Assembly: GCA_913052575.1 (NCBI GenBank)
Contig: CAJXFK010000011.1
Coordinates: forward strand, 1 to 39,143
Direction: 5' to 3'
From: an uncultured Planctomycetaceae bacterium
Lineage (GTDB): Bacteria > Planctomycetota > Planctomycetia > Pirellulales > UBA1268
Length of the DNA: 39,143 bases
The position numbers and the translations under genes are program-made. The notes under the pieces were generated by a model. It ran no database searches, was not told the origin of the DNA, and saw nothing but the letters and a program-made list of their open reading frames with translations. Positions 1 through 8,699 of the stretch are shown here, piece after piece; within the stretch, counting starts at the first letter, position 1; each line of letters begins with the position of its first letter.

Positions 1-171
1 TTGAGCTTTCGAAGTCGCGGTGCTGCCGATTGCAGTGCTCTCGCAGGGCACTTCGGTGGCGGAGGTCATAAAGCAGCAGCAGGAGCAATTGTCACTGGGG
101 CATTTGACGATGTTGAAAAACAGGTCACCGAGGCTGTTGACGCTGCGTGGCATGCCCTTGATTCAAAATAG
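1..171 (+). CDS. DHH/DHHA1 family phosphoesterase, C-terminal fragment
   Basis: Frame 1 is open from the window edge to a TAG stop and gives the last 56 residues of a protein. The fragment holds the glycine-rich motif GHFGGGGHKAAAG, the substrate-binding signature of the DHHA1 domain in DHH phosphoesterases (NrnA oligoribonuclease/pAp phosphatase, GdpP-type c-di-AMP phosphodiesterases, RecJ relatives). A short helical tail follows, as in NrnA-like proteins. The catalytic DHH domain lies outside the window, so the substrate (nanoRNA, pAp or a cyclic dinucleotide product) cannot be decided. The family assignment is firm; a specific gene name is not. Confidence 0.85.
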   Translation: MSFRSRGAADCSALAGHFGGGGHKAAAGAIVTGAFDDVEKQVTEAVDAAWHALDSK

Positions 172-496
172 TCGAAGTTTCCAAGATGTCATCTGACATG
201 TTCGGCTGATGCCCATGTTCGGCTGATGCCAAGAAATGTTTTTCTGATACCAAGCATGTTAGCCCGTCACATTCTTCTTGCTCAATTCGTGATATTGTAA
301 TACGAACGAAATTCCAAAAGAGATACAATGAAAATCTTTTGGCTCATGCCGTGGTTATGTTTGTAATAAGCGATTGGTATATGACATGATTTGCATGGCA
401 TTGTAACTATCGAGAGTCGTCAATATCGAGGTGATTGTACGCTGCCATCAAAGCGAATTTGATTTGTAAGTGCTTGATGTAACTGGAGGTCAGATT
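172..496. other. Intergenic region with degenerate tandem repeats and the presumed bc-operon promoter
   Basis: This stretch separates the DHH gene from the Rieske gene. I see no convincing gene in it: the longer minus-strand reading frames have low-complexity, unrecognisable translations and overlap neighbouring genes. Its first part holds a family of imperfect 17-21 bp repeats, including one exact duplication at 197-230. The rest is AT-rich and presumably carries the promoter of the Rieske/cytochrome b operon, but I cannot point to a clear -35/-10 pair. Confidence 0.5.
197..230. repeat. Exact 17-bp tandem duplication (2 copies)
   Basis: CATGTTCGGCTGATGCC occurs twice head to tail (197-213 and 214-230) with no mismatch. 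A third, diverged copy follows at 236-254, matching 15 of 19 positions of copy two plus its AAG tail. The block lies 25 bp after the stop of the DHH gene, so it may sit in that transcript's 3' end. Its exactness suggests a recent slippage event. Confidence 0.9.
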
Positions 497-1057
497 GTGA
501 CTGAGCAATTGAGTGAAGATTCCGCGGAACAGGAGACGAGACGGCGAAGCTTCCTTGCGGGAGTAGTAGCAGTTTTGTGTGGAGGGCTGGCCACGCTTCC
601 ACCTGTTGTCGCAGCAGTCTGGTCTTTTCTTGATCCTTTACAGAGATCATCAGGCGCAGCGACGTTCCTGCCTCTTACTGATTTGACGAATGTACCTGCA
701 GACGGACAGCCTCGGCAGTTTCCAGTCATTGCTGATCGAGTTGACGCATGGACAGGTTTTCAAGCCGAGCCAATTGGTGCCGTGTACGTGAAAAGAGATG
801 AGGGCACTGATCGTGTCGAGGTTCTCTCAGCAACATGTCCTCATGCAGGATGCTTCGTTGAATTAGATAATGCAGCAGGTTGTTTTCGGTGTCCATGCCA
901 TAACAGTAGTTTTACCCTTGATGGTGGTATCGTTGCACCAAGCCCAAGTCCTCGGTCAATGGACAGTCTTGAGTGTGAAGTGAGTAAGGCGGGTGCGGTA
1001 TCTGTGAAGTGGCAGAATTTCTATACAGGTATTGAAGACAAGGTGGCGAAAAAATGA
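497..1057 (+). CDS. Rieske [2Fe-2S] protein of a bc-type complex
   Basis: This is the iron-sulfur subunit of a quinol:cytochrome c oxidoreductase, which takes an electron from quinol at the Qo site. The cluster motifs are CPHAGC (residues 114-119) and CPCHNSSF (132-139). They supply the two Cys and two His cluster ligands plus the disulfide-forming cysteines. Residues 15-20 (RRRSFL) are a twin-arginine signal, followed by a hydrophobic anchor, so the folded protein is exported by Tat and stays tethered to the membrane. I chose the GTG at 497 because GGAGGT at 485-490 sits at good spacing; an in-frame GTG at 470 lacks this. The stop overlaps the next gene's start as ATGA, indicating translational coupling. 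Confidence 0.93.
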   Translation: MTEQLSEDSAEQETRRRSFLAGVVAVLCGGLATLPPVVAAVWSFLDPLQRSSGAATFLPLTDLTNVPADGQPRQFPVIADRVDAWTGFQAEPIGAVYVKRDEGTDRVEVLSATCPHAGCFVELDNAAGCFRCPCHNSSFTLDGGIVAPSPSPRSMDSLECEVSKAGAVSVKWQNFYTGIEDKVAKK

Positions 1058-3153
1058 GAGAACTCTCTGGACATGGTGAATCCTCTGGTCTTGATGAAGT
1101 AGCCGGCGGCAGTTGGATCAGTAATTGGCTTGATAGTCGAACAGGATATCGAGCCCTTGTTCGAAGTGCACTGTATGAGCGGGTTCCCGGCGGTGCTCGT
1201 TGGCGATACGTGTGGGGAAGCACTCTCGTCTTTGCTTTCATGACACAAGTCATTACTGGCTTAGTGCTCTGGGCGAGTTATTCAGCGAGCGCTCAGACTG
1301 CTTGGGAAAGCGTCTATTACATTCAGTATGAAATGACAGGAGGCTGGCTTCTTCGTGGGCTTCACCATGTGATGGCTCAGGCCATGGTTGTGCTGCTTGC
1401 TCTTCATGTGATGCAGGTTGTGATTGATGGTGCGTATCGAGCGCCCCGTGAAGTGAATTTCTGGCTAGGGTTAGTGTTAATGATGCTGGTTCTCGGCATG
1501 GCCCTGACCGGGTACCTTTTGCCATGGGACCAAAAAGGATATTGGGCGACTCGAGTTGCCACAAATTTAGCGGGCCTGGTGCCACTCGTTGGACCATCGA
1601 TACAGCAACTCGTTGTTGGAGGCCCTGACTATGGGCACCATACACTGACGCGGTTCTTTGCACTGCATGCTGGGTTCTTGCCTGCAACACTGGTTATCTT
1701 TCTGGTCTTACATTTAACGTTATTTCGGAAGCATGGTCTTCATGCCAAGCAGCCAATCACAAAGCCTGATGCAATGTTCTGGCCAGATCAGGTACTCAAG
1801 GATGCTGTCGCAATGCTTGCTGTGATGGCTGTTGTTCTTGGTGTGATTCTAATGCCGGCTTTGCGTGCAATTCTTGCTGGGGAGCCAATCGTACCTGGGC
1901 ATTTGGGTGCAGAGCTTGGCGCACCGGCTGATCCATCCGAGCCGTACGCCGCCGCTCGACCGGAATGGTATTTTCTTTTTCTGTTTCAGTTCCTCAAGGT
2001 TTTTGAGGGTTGGGGAGCGACGGGTGAATTTCTTGGTGCTATCGTAGTGCCGGGAGCTACGTTGGGCATTATGTTTCTTATGCCAATTTTTGGGCAGTGG
2101 AAGCTTGGTCATCGATTCAATATCGTTTTTACTATTGCAATCTTGGCGGGCGCTGGACTTTTGACCGCCATGGCTCTTCATGAAGATTATTATGCGCTCT
2201 GGGCAGACCGGTCTGCTTTTGCAGATGTTGAAGAATTAATCGAATCAACAGGCGGCGATGAAGATAAAATCTTTGCAGCACTTGGACACGATAAAGAAAA
2301 GCTGGATGTCTTTACGAACAGACGAGAAAAGCTTGAGGCTATTCGTCGTTCCGAAGCATTTCTAGTCGCCGTGAAACAGGCTGCACGTGATTCTGATCGG
2401 GCGGTAGAGCTTGCAGGGCGGCCAGAAAAAATCCCTCCTACTGGAGCACTGTCATTAGTCCGCAGTGATCCGCTTTCGCAGGGACCAAAATTATTTGCCC
2501 AGCATTGCCAGAGTTGTCATGCCCATATCGATCCTTCTGCTGAGAATGCGGAGGAGGTGTTTGCGAAATCTTCGGCTGCAAATCTTTTTGAATTTGGCGG
2601 AGAGTCGTGGGTACGTGGGCTTCTTGATCCAAAACGTGTTGGTGGTGCAGCCTATTTTGGTAACACAGCGCACAAGGAAGGGGACATGGTGTCGTTTGTC
2701 TGTGAGGACTTCACTGATGAGGACGAGTGGAAGCAAGATGATAAAGAAGCCGTTATCTTTACGCTTGTGGCGGAGTCAGGCCTGCTTCAAGGAACTGGAA
2801 GAAAAGGAACTGGAAGAAAAAAAGTAATCAAGCGTGGGCAGGAGTTAATTGCTAACACTGATCGGTGTGGAAGCTGCCATCCTTACAGAGACAACGAGAC
2901 AGAGCTTGGCTACGCACCAGACCTGAATGGATGGGGGTCTGAAGAGTGGCTGGTAGGGATTATTACTGATCCGACACATCAACGATTTTACCCGGATACA
3001 AACGATCGTATGCCACGATTTGGTGTGGCCTCTGAAGGTGGTCTACAAGCGTTAAGTAACAAGCAGATCAAACTCGTCAGTCAGTGGTTGCGTGGTTCTT
3101 GGTATCGGCCTGCTGTGCATAACCAGGCAAATAGTGACAGAGACCATCTGTAG
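1054..3153 (+). CDS. Cytochrome b (b6-type) fused to a di-haem cytochrome c
   Basis: This 699-residue protein combines the haem-b membrane core of a bc complex with its c-type electron acceptor. About eight membrane helices fill residues 55-380. Helix B has the histidine pair spaced X13 and helix D (from HAGFLPATLVIF) spaced X14, the latter typical of cytochrome b6. The Qo-site PEWYF motif lies in the subunit-IV-like half. After the last helix a charged linker leads to two CXXCH haem-c sites, CQSCH at 485-489 and CGSCH at 605-609, in the periplasm. It is translationally coupled to the Rieske gene. Together they form a compact complex without a separate cytochrome c1. An exact 15-bp duplication inserts a GTGRK repeat between the two haem sites. 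Confidence 0.93.
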   Translation: MRELSGHGESSGLDEVAGGSWISNWLDSRTGYRALVRSALYERVPGGARWRYVWGSTLVFAFMTQVITGLVLWASYSASAQTAWESVYYIQYEMTGGWLLRGLHHVMAQAMVVLLALHVMQVVIDGAYRAPREVNFWLGLVLMMLVLGMALTGYLLPWDQKGYWATRVATNLAGLVPLVGPSIQQLVVGGPDYGHHTLTRFFALHAGFLPATLVIFLVLHLTLFRKHGLHAKQPITKPDAMFWPDQVLKDAVAMLAVMAVVLGVILMPALRAILAGEPIVPGHLGAELGAPADPSEPYAAARPEWYFLFLFQFLKVFEGWGATGEFLGAIVVPGATLGIMFLMPIFGQWKLGHRFNIVFTIAILAGAGLLTAMALHEDYYALWADRSAFADVEELIESTGGDEDKIFAALGHDKEKLDVFTNRREKLEAIRRSEAFLVAVKQAARDSDRAVELAGRPEKIPPTGALSLVRSDPLSQGPKLFAQHCQSCHAHIDPSAENAEEVFAKSSAANLFEFGGESWVRGLLDPKRVGGAAYFGNTAHKEGDMVSFVCEDFTDEDEWKQDDKEAVIFTLVAESGLLQGTGRKGTGRKKVIKRGQELIANTDRCGSCHPYRDNETELGYAPDLNGWGSEEWLVGIITDPTHQRFYPDTNDRMPRFGVASEGGLQALSNKQIKLVSQWLRGSWYRPAVHNQANSDRDHL
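2791..2820. repeat. Exact 15-bp tandem duplication inside the cytochrome b-c gene
   Basis: GGAACTGGAAGAAAA is present twice in direct succession. Fifteen bases keep the frame and add GTGRK-GTGRK to the linker before the second haem-c site, a spot where extra flexible residues should be tolerated. Confidence 0.95.
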
Positions 3154-3228
3154 CGTGATTCGTTTGAGGAGACCTCTTGCGGTCATAAAGGAATTCTTCC
3201 AGCTTGCCTGGTCGAGTGCCTTCAGGTA

Positions 3229-4464
3229 CTACCCAATACCGCCGAGGTCGGTTGCTTGACGCACCCTTCCGACTCCAAGCATGAAAGCGGCTGTTCGAAG
3301 CGAAACTTTTCGGGAGGACGCAAGTTGCCAGACTTGTTCAAAAGCTTCACCTAGAATGCGGTCAAGCTCTTGTCGGACTCGATTCATTCCCCATTGGTAA
3401 TGTTGACGATTTTGTACCCACTCAAACCAGCTTGCAGTGACGCCACCGGCATTACACAGGATGTCGGGTAAGATAGTAACTCCGATTTCATCGAAAAAAG
3501 CATCAGCAGCAGGATCCGTAGGAGCATTTGCTGCCTCAACAATAATAGGTGCTTTGATGTGGCCAGCGTTTTCATTTGTCAGAACACCTCCAAGAGCAGC
3601 TGGGACTAAAACATCACAGTTGCAGGAGAGTAATTCTTGATTCGAGATGACGTCTCCTCCTTTGTAGCCCATCAAGGTGCCACCATTGCTATGTACGTAC
3701 CGAATCATCTCTAGCACATCGAGACCTTCTTTCCGATATACGTTTGTGGTTGCATCGCCCACGGCGATAATCCGACACTCTGTTTCTTGAAGGAACTTTG
3801 CGGCATGAGTACCAACATTTCCGAAACCCTGCACGACAACGCGAGTTCCGGGTATCTTTCGGCCGAGACGACTGAGAAGTTTTACGGTAAGCAGTCCGAC
3901 TCCGCGGCCTGTGGCCTCTTCACGACCGGGTAACCCATGATATTCCACAGGTTTACCAGTGACACAAGCTGGGGAGAAACCGTGGAATTTATCGTACTGA
4001 TTCATGATCCATGCCATGACTTCAGAAGAAGTGCCCATGTCCGGGGCTGGAATATCCACGTCAGGTCCGATGAGATCATGCACGTTGTCAACGAATCGTC
4101 TGGTGACACGCTGGAGTTCTCGTGTGGAAAGCGACTTTGGGTCGAGTGCAATACCACCTTTCGCACCTCCGTATGGGATGTTGACAACGGCGGTCTTCCA
4201 CGTCATCAATGACGCAAGCGCGCGAATTTCATCAAGATCTACCTGTGGATGGTAGCGCAATCCGCCTTTCATTGGTCCGCGAGCACTATTGTGTTGCACG
4301 CGATAGCCAATAAACGATGCAACAGCCCCTGAGTCAAGTTCGACTGGAAGTTGAACCTGCACTTCTCGCTGTGGTGTAAGCAGAAGTTGTCGGATGTTCT
4401 CACTCAGATCAAGCTGGTCAGCTGCTCGGTCAAAATAAATCCGATTCGCCTCACTGGATCGCAT
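3229..4464 (-). CDS. gdhA: NAD(P)-dependent glutamate dehydrogenase (Glu/Leu/Phe/Val family)
   Basis: It interconverts glutamate and 2-oxoglutarate plus ammonia in the cytoplasm. At 411 residues it has the size of the shorter hexameric catabolic-type enzymes. The active-site lysines fall at 66 ([10 protein letters not shown]), 90 (TWKTAV) and 102 (PYGGAKGG), with the catalytic Asp at 142 (PAPDMGT). The 24/12/40 spacing is that of well-studied family members. The Rossmann motif is GFGNVG. Other amino acid dehydrogenases share this fold, but motif spacing and the absence of leucine-dehydrogenase-like shortening favour glutamate. The gene is alone, convergent with the cytochrome operon and divergent from the pseudokinase. 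The cofactor preference cannot be read safely. Confidence 0.9.
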   Translation of the reverse strand: MRSSEANRIYFDRAADQLDLSENIRQLLLTPQREVQVQLPVELDSGAVASFIGYRVQHNSARGPMKGGLRYHPQVDLDEIRALASLMTWKTAVVNIPYGGAKGGIALDPKSLSTRELQRVTRRFVDNVHDLIGPDVDIPAPDMGTSSEVMAWIMNQYDKFHGFSPACVTGKPVEYHGLPGREEATGRGVGLLTVKLLSRLGRKIPGTRVVVQGFGNVGTHAAKFLQETECRIIAVGDATTNVYRKEGLDVLEMIRYVHSNGGTLMGYKGGDVISNQELLSCNCDVLVPAALGGVLTNENAGHIKAPIIVEAANAPTDPAADAFFDEIGVTILPDILCNAGGVTASWFEWVQNRQHYQWGMNRVRQELDRILGEAFEQVWQLASSRKVSLRTAAFMLGVGRVRQATDLGGIG

Positions 4465-4728
4465 GATGATTACCTGGATTCAAAGGTGTTCTTGTTGAGT
4501 GTATCCTCGGAGACACACTGATTCTGTTCTGTAATCATGGGATCATATCGGTCTTGTTTTGACAAAGACAACCGGAGATTTTAATTACGTTTGATTCTCA
4601 CTGTGTTGACCGACTGTTCGTGGGCATTCATTACCGGGTATCCTATTGAAGTGCGTATTTTTGCGTATTGTGTACAGTTTGTTGGTATGGACTGTGAGTA
4701 GCCGAAATTCTGTTTTTGGTTGAATGTT

Positions 4729-7494
4729 ATGCCTGTGCTGCCTTTGGATGTCTTCTGGAAAAAAATTGCTGAAAGTCGACTGCTTTCTGCAGATCAGCTA
4801 CCAGGAGTGCAAGCGACGTGTTTGGATGCAATCAAACAGTCTGGTTCTCAAGACAATCAGACGGCTCTTGCAGCACAGTGGCTTGTCCGGCAAGGAATTG
4901 TCACGTTATGGCAAGCCAAACAGCTTGTGAAGGGCAATGCCAGGAACTTTTTTATTGGGGAGTATTGTCTTCTTGAAAAGCGTGAGCTACCTCTCGGTGG
5001 CGTCGTGTATCGAGGTCGTCACGACCCGACGAAGCAGCCCGTGTCTCTTGTCCCAATCGACGACCCGGCAAGGTGTCGGGTTGAAGTGTGGACCGAGATT
5101 GTTCGTCACGTTGAATGTGCTGCTGAAACAACGTCCCCCGTGCTATCAAAAACATGGGCATTGGAGTCAATCGGAGAGCATCGGTTTATTGTCTGCGAAG
5201 ATCTCGGTTCTGCTGTTTCTATCGCGACGCTTGGCCAAACAGGGAGATGGCCGATTGTTGAGGCAGTACGAGTAGCCCTTTCAGTGTGTCGTGGTGTTGC
5301 TGAGATTCATCGGCTTGGGGGTGTTCATGGAATGATTTCAACAAGTGTCGTAGTTGGTTCAGCAGCTGATGTGACTTTTCATAAAGGGCTGCGGCTTTTG
5401 CAGTACCCTTTGTCCGGTGACCCGTTCTGCCTCGTAGCAGCTGACCCTCTTCGATCGCCTCAGATAATCTCAAAGCTTGCTGAGCAGATTTGCTTTGTTC
5501 CACCAGAGCGGCTTGTTTCCGGTGAGCCAGTAACACCAATGGGTGATGTCTATGCGATAGGGTGTTTGCTTCATACGCTTCTGACTGGGAGTCCGATAGT
5601 TCTGCAAGAGAATGCTGCGGCAACGGCAACTTTTATTCGTGAAAAAGCAGCGCAGCTTTCGACATTATGGCCACCGATAGAGGGATGTCCGAAAGAAATT
5701 CAATCACTCCTTGATTATATGACAGCGACGGATTCACATCGGCGATACTGTGATGCTGCTGAAGCAGCCGATGCTATTGCAGCATGTCTTCAGTACTCGG
5801 AAGTCAGTCCAGAGTTGCCACCGCAACGTCCTTTTCAGAAGAATCTTCTTGCTGTTGTGAATAAGGGTGCTGCCACAGTGACTACTTCACGAAACAGGAC
5901 AACAAAAATAAGTCGCAGATACCAAAAGATTCAGGCTCCGTCGGTTGCGGCCTTGATGTTGCTTACTCTCTTGACGTGTTTTCTTGCATGGAAAATATGG
6001 CCACGTTTTGAAGAGGGTTTTAATGAAGTTCCTGGTGGTACAGTCGTCAGTGAAAATGTATCGTCTTCGTCAGATGATCAGTCTCAGGACATGCCTTCTA
6101 TAGTTGGTGAACAGGCGTTTGTTGTCACACGTAATGATTCCCTGCCGTGGATGCCACCTGCAGAACCAACGCGGCTTCAGTTTCGTTATCTACCGTTGGG
6201 GTCGCAGCTGATTTTTGCGGCAAGGCCTGCAGAATTCATGAAGTCCAAAGATGGGCAGTTGGTTCTGAAAGTTGGAGGAGACGAATTAAATCAAGTTATC
6301 GTGATGCTCGAGCGACTCATGAAGAGCCCACTCTCTGAAATTGAAACGCTACAAGTGAGCTGGCAGGCTGATGAGAACGGTATGCCACTCGTAGCCATGT
6401 GGGCCCATCGAATAAAAGCTGATTCACTGGATAGTGATGTCTCTGCAATTTCAGATTCGACAACTCCTGCAGAAGTCATAGAAGGATGGCTCCGTTGGTA
6501 TCCGCATGGAGAGACTGGCGGTGACGTCGTCGTTGCGACACCTGCGCTTATGGATAGCCTTGTTACGACATCCGCTGCTGAGAGTGAACTTCCTCGAAGT
6601 ATGCGACCACTCCGGCCAATACTTGATGGTAGTCGGCATCTTACGCTCTTAGGCTCGCCCCATTATTTTGTTCATGATGGGCGATTGTTATTGCCGGCGA
6701 CAGTCATGCCACTTCTTGAGCCAATCGAACATGCTCTGGGCGATGAGTGCCCAGCAGCTGCTGTTTCAATTCATCTTGATCATCAGACATATTTTGAGAT
6801 CGATGCAGTGAGTCCGGCCGTAGGGTCTGCACGATCGCTCGAGCGGCAGTTAGGAAATGACTTGCGTAACGTATCTGGGAACATTGAGTCTATGATCAGC
6901 AGTCAAGACCTGAATGTTTATGGCCGTGTTCTTGTCATTCGATTGCCAGAGCTTCTTCGACTGTGGCAACAAAATATGCGTATTGGTGCTGAAGGACGTG
7001 ATCTTGTGGTAGCGAACTCATATCTTCCTGAAATGGCGGCACATAACATTGTATTAGCCGGATCTCTTTTACTCGATCAAATCCGGGGAAACCCAGCCGT
7101 TTCGAGTGTAGGCGAGGCACCAAGCATGAATGCCCAGGAGTCCGTGGTCAGCAGGTTGCAAAAGCCGGTGACGTTGGCGTTTGATTCAGACTCACTTGAG
7201 ACGGCAGTTGAAATGTTGTCTGAGGCAACAGGTGTGACCATAGAAATAGCGGGGAAAGATCTTGAACTGCAAGGGATTACCAAAAACCAATCATTCGGTC
7301 TGTCAGAGCGAGACCGTTCCGGCAAGGATGTTTTGCTTACTATTTTACAGAAAAGTGAGGGCAAGCCAGGGCAGTTGGTTTATGTCTTTAGGAGCGACGG
7401 TGAGTACAAAAAAGTCGTGATTACCACAAAAGAATCTGCTCAGCAGCGGGGCGAGCAGATACCAGACGTGTTTCAAATACGCCAAGCTGATTAA
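4729..7494 (+). CDS. Membrane-anchored Ser/Thr pseudokinase with a secretin-STN-like C-terminus
   Basis: This 921-residue protein has three parts. Residues about 75-355 form a protein-kinase-like domain of planctomycete type, preceded by the usual helical lead (TLWQAKQLVKG). The catalytic elements are degenerate: no recognisable VAIK lysine, HGM (200-202) in place of HRD, and no DFG. The structural parts remain: PPERL (258-262) for APE and DVYAIGCLLHTLLTG for the alpha-F region. One membrane helix at 405-424 follows. The large outer part is unrecognised until about residue 810, where AFDSDSLETAVEMLSEATG begins a module like the short STN domains of secretins. ATG 4729 was chosen over an in-frame TTG at 4720. 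It is probably a scaffold or sensor rather than an active kinase. Confidence 0.8.
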   Translation: MPVLPLDVFWKKIAESRLLSADQLPGVQATCLDAIKQSGSQDNQTALAAQWLVRQGIVTLWQAKQLVKGNARNFFIGEYCLLEKRELPLGGVVYRGRHDPTKQPVSLVPIDDPARCRVEVWTEIVRHVECAAETTSPVLSKTWALESIGEHRFIVCEDLGSAVSIATLGQTGRWPIVEAVRVALSVCRGVAEIHRLGGVHGMISTSVVVGSAADVTFHKGLRLLQYPLSGDPFCLVAADPLRSPQIISKLAEQICFVPPERLVSGEPVTPMGDVYAIGCLLHTLLTGSPIVLQENAAATATFIREKAAQLSTLWPPIEGCPKEIQSLLDYMTATDSHRRYCDAAEAADAIAACLQYSEVSPELPPQRPFQKNLLAVVNKGAATVTTSRNRTTKISRRYQKIQAPSVAALMLLTLLTCFLAWKIWPRFEEGFNEVPGGTVVSENVSSSSDDQSQDMPSIVGEQAFVVTRNDSLPWMPPAEPTRLQFRYLPLGSQLIFAARPAEFMKSKDGQLVLKVGGDELNQVIVMLERLMKSPLSEIETLQVSWQADENGMPLVAMWAHRIKADSLDSDVSAISDSTTPAEVIEGWLRWYPHGETGGDVVVATPALMDSLVTTSAAESELPRSMRPLRPILDGSRHLTLLGSPHYFVHDGRLLLPATVMPLLEPIEHALGDECPAAAVSIHLDHQTYFEIDAVSPAVGSARSLERQLGNDLRNVSGNIESMISSQDLNVYGRVLVIRLPELLRLWQQNMRIGAEGRDLVVANSYLPEMAAHNIVLAGSLLLDQIRGNPAVSSVGEAPSMNAQESVVSRLQKPVTLAFDSDSLETAVEMLSEATGVTIEIAGKDLELQGITKNQSFGLSERDRSGKDVLLTILQKSEGKPGQLVYVFRSDGEYKKVVITTKESAQQRGEQIPDVFQIRQAD

Positions 7495-7637
7495 GTTTAT
7501 CTGCGGTGTCTGCTACTCCTGTAGTGAAACCTTCTTGGTATTAAATCAATGAAAACCCTCTTCTGTGGTAAATGGTTGACAGAGCGACTCTCTTTACAGA
7601 GGCTCGTTGTAGATCTGAAAAAATATTGGAGAGATAC

Positions 7638-8654
7638 ATGATCATCGTAATGAAGGCAGATGCGAGTCCTGAGCAGGTTAGTAACGTTGCAAAGCAAGTA
7701 GAAAATCTTGGATTGAAGCCTCATGTCATTGAGGGTTCCGAGAGGACAGTCGTTGCTGTCGTTGGTGATGAGCAAGATGCGACTGTTAGTGCGATGGAAA
7801 CAGTGTCTGGTGTTTCTCGTGTTCTTCCAATTTTGGCTCCTTACAAAGTCGCTAGTCGTGAAGTTCAGCAGGAACAGACCGTGGTGACAGTTGGACCTCT
7901 GGTCGTTGGAGGCGGCAACGTTGGTGTTATTGCAGGGCCATGTTCGGTTGAGTCTCGTGAGCAGATTCTTGATTCTGCTCGAGCAGTTTTTGCTTCCGGG
8001 GCAGCGGGCCTTCGTGGTGGTGCCTTCAAGCCAAGAACAAGTCCCTACAGTTTTCAGGGCCTCAAAGAGGAGGGCCTGAAATTACTTGCAGAGGCACGTG
8101 ACGAGACGGGCCAAGCGGTTGTCACAGAAGTGGTTTCACCGGAAGATGTGGACCTTGTTGCACGCTACGCAGATGTCCTGCAGATCGGGGCTCGGAACAT
8201 GCAAAACTACCGCTTGCTTGAGGCTGTCGGCCGGTGTGACAAAGCCGTGCTTCTGAAGCGGGGCCCTGCTGCGACAGTCGACGAGATGTTGTTGGCAGCG
8301 GAGTATATTCTCGACGGAGGTAATCGTCAGGTGATGCTTTGTGAGCGCGGGATTAGAACATTTGAATCACATACTCGATTTACACTTCCTCTAGCCACAG
8401 TGCCATGGCTGCAAGCTCGCACCCATCTGCCAGTTGTTGTGGATCCAAGCCACGGCACAGGTCATGCCGATCTTGTGCCGAGTATGGCCGCCGCTGCGGT
8501 GGCTGCCGGTGCTGATGGTTTGATCATCGAGGTGCATCCTGACCCGCAAAATGCTGCAAGTGATGGTGGTCAGACACTTGATTTTATTGCATTCGAGAAA
8601 ACAATGGCGACGTGTCGAAAAGTTGCTGAAGCTATCGGTAGACAGCTTCAGTAG
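7638..8654 (+). CDS. aroF: 3-deoxy-7-phosphoheptulonate (DAHP) synthase
   Basis: It condenses phosphoenolpyruvate and erythrose 4-phosphate, the first step of the shikimate pathway. At 338 residues it matches the size of the Thermotoga-type enzyme. Residues 1-70 form the small ferredoxin-like regulatory domain ([14 protein letters not shown]) through which aromatic amino acids inhibit this subfamily. The barrel carries GPCSVES (100-106), [16 protein letters not shown] (from about 126) and DPSHGTGH near the end, which bind metal and PEP. ATG 7638 has a GGAGAG ribosome-binding site at 7628-7633; an in-frame upstream ATG at 7572 would add 22 residues that do not fit the family. It lies 143 bp after the pseudokinase on the same strand and may have its own promoter. 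Confidence 0.95.
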   Translation: MIIVMKADASPEQVSNVAKQVENLGLKPHVIEGSERTVVAVVGDEQDATVSAMETVSGVSRVLPILAPYKVASREVQQEQTVVTVGPLVVGGGNVGVIAGPCSVESREQILDSARAVFASGAAGLRGGAFKPRTSPYSFQGLKEEGLKLLAEARDETGQAVVTEVVSPEDVDLVARYADVLQIGARNMQNYRLLEAVGRCDKAVLLKRGPAATVDEMLLAAEYILDGGNRQVMLCERGIRTFESHTRFTLPLATVPWLQARTHLPVVVDPSHGTGHADLVPSMAAAAVAAGADGLIIEVHPDPQNAASDGGQTLDFIAFEKTMATCRKVAEAIGRQLQ

Positions 8655-8699
8655 CTTTTTACGTTGGTTGGTTGATCATCAAACAGGTCAAGCCGGTGT

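Noticed and set aside
125-328. Minus-strand frame of 67 codons overlapping the DHH gene end and spacer
   Set aside because: It overlaps a certain coding end, its translation is unrecognisable, and it runs through the repeat cluster.
1253-1690. Minus-strand frame of 145 codons opposite cytochrome b
   Set aside because: It is antisense to a fully conserved membrane core and its Gln/His/Ser-rich translation is typical of a shadow frame.
4498-4520. Imperfect dyad AGTGT...ACACT upstream of gdhA
   Set aside because: Only five uninterrupted pairs; too short to separate from chance in a 264-bp spacer.
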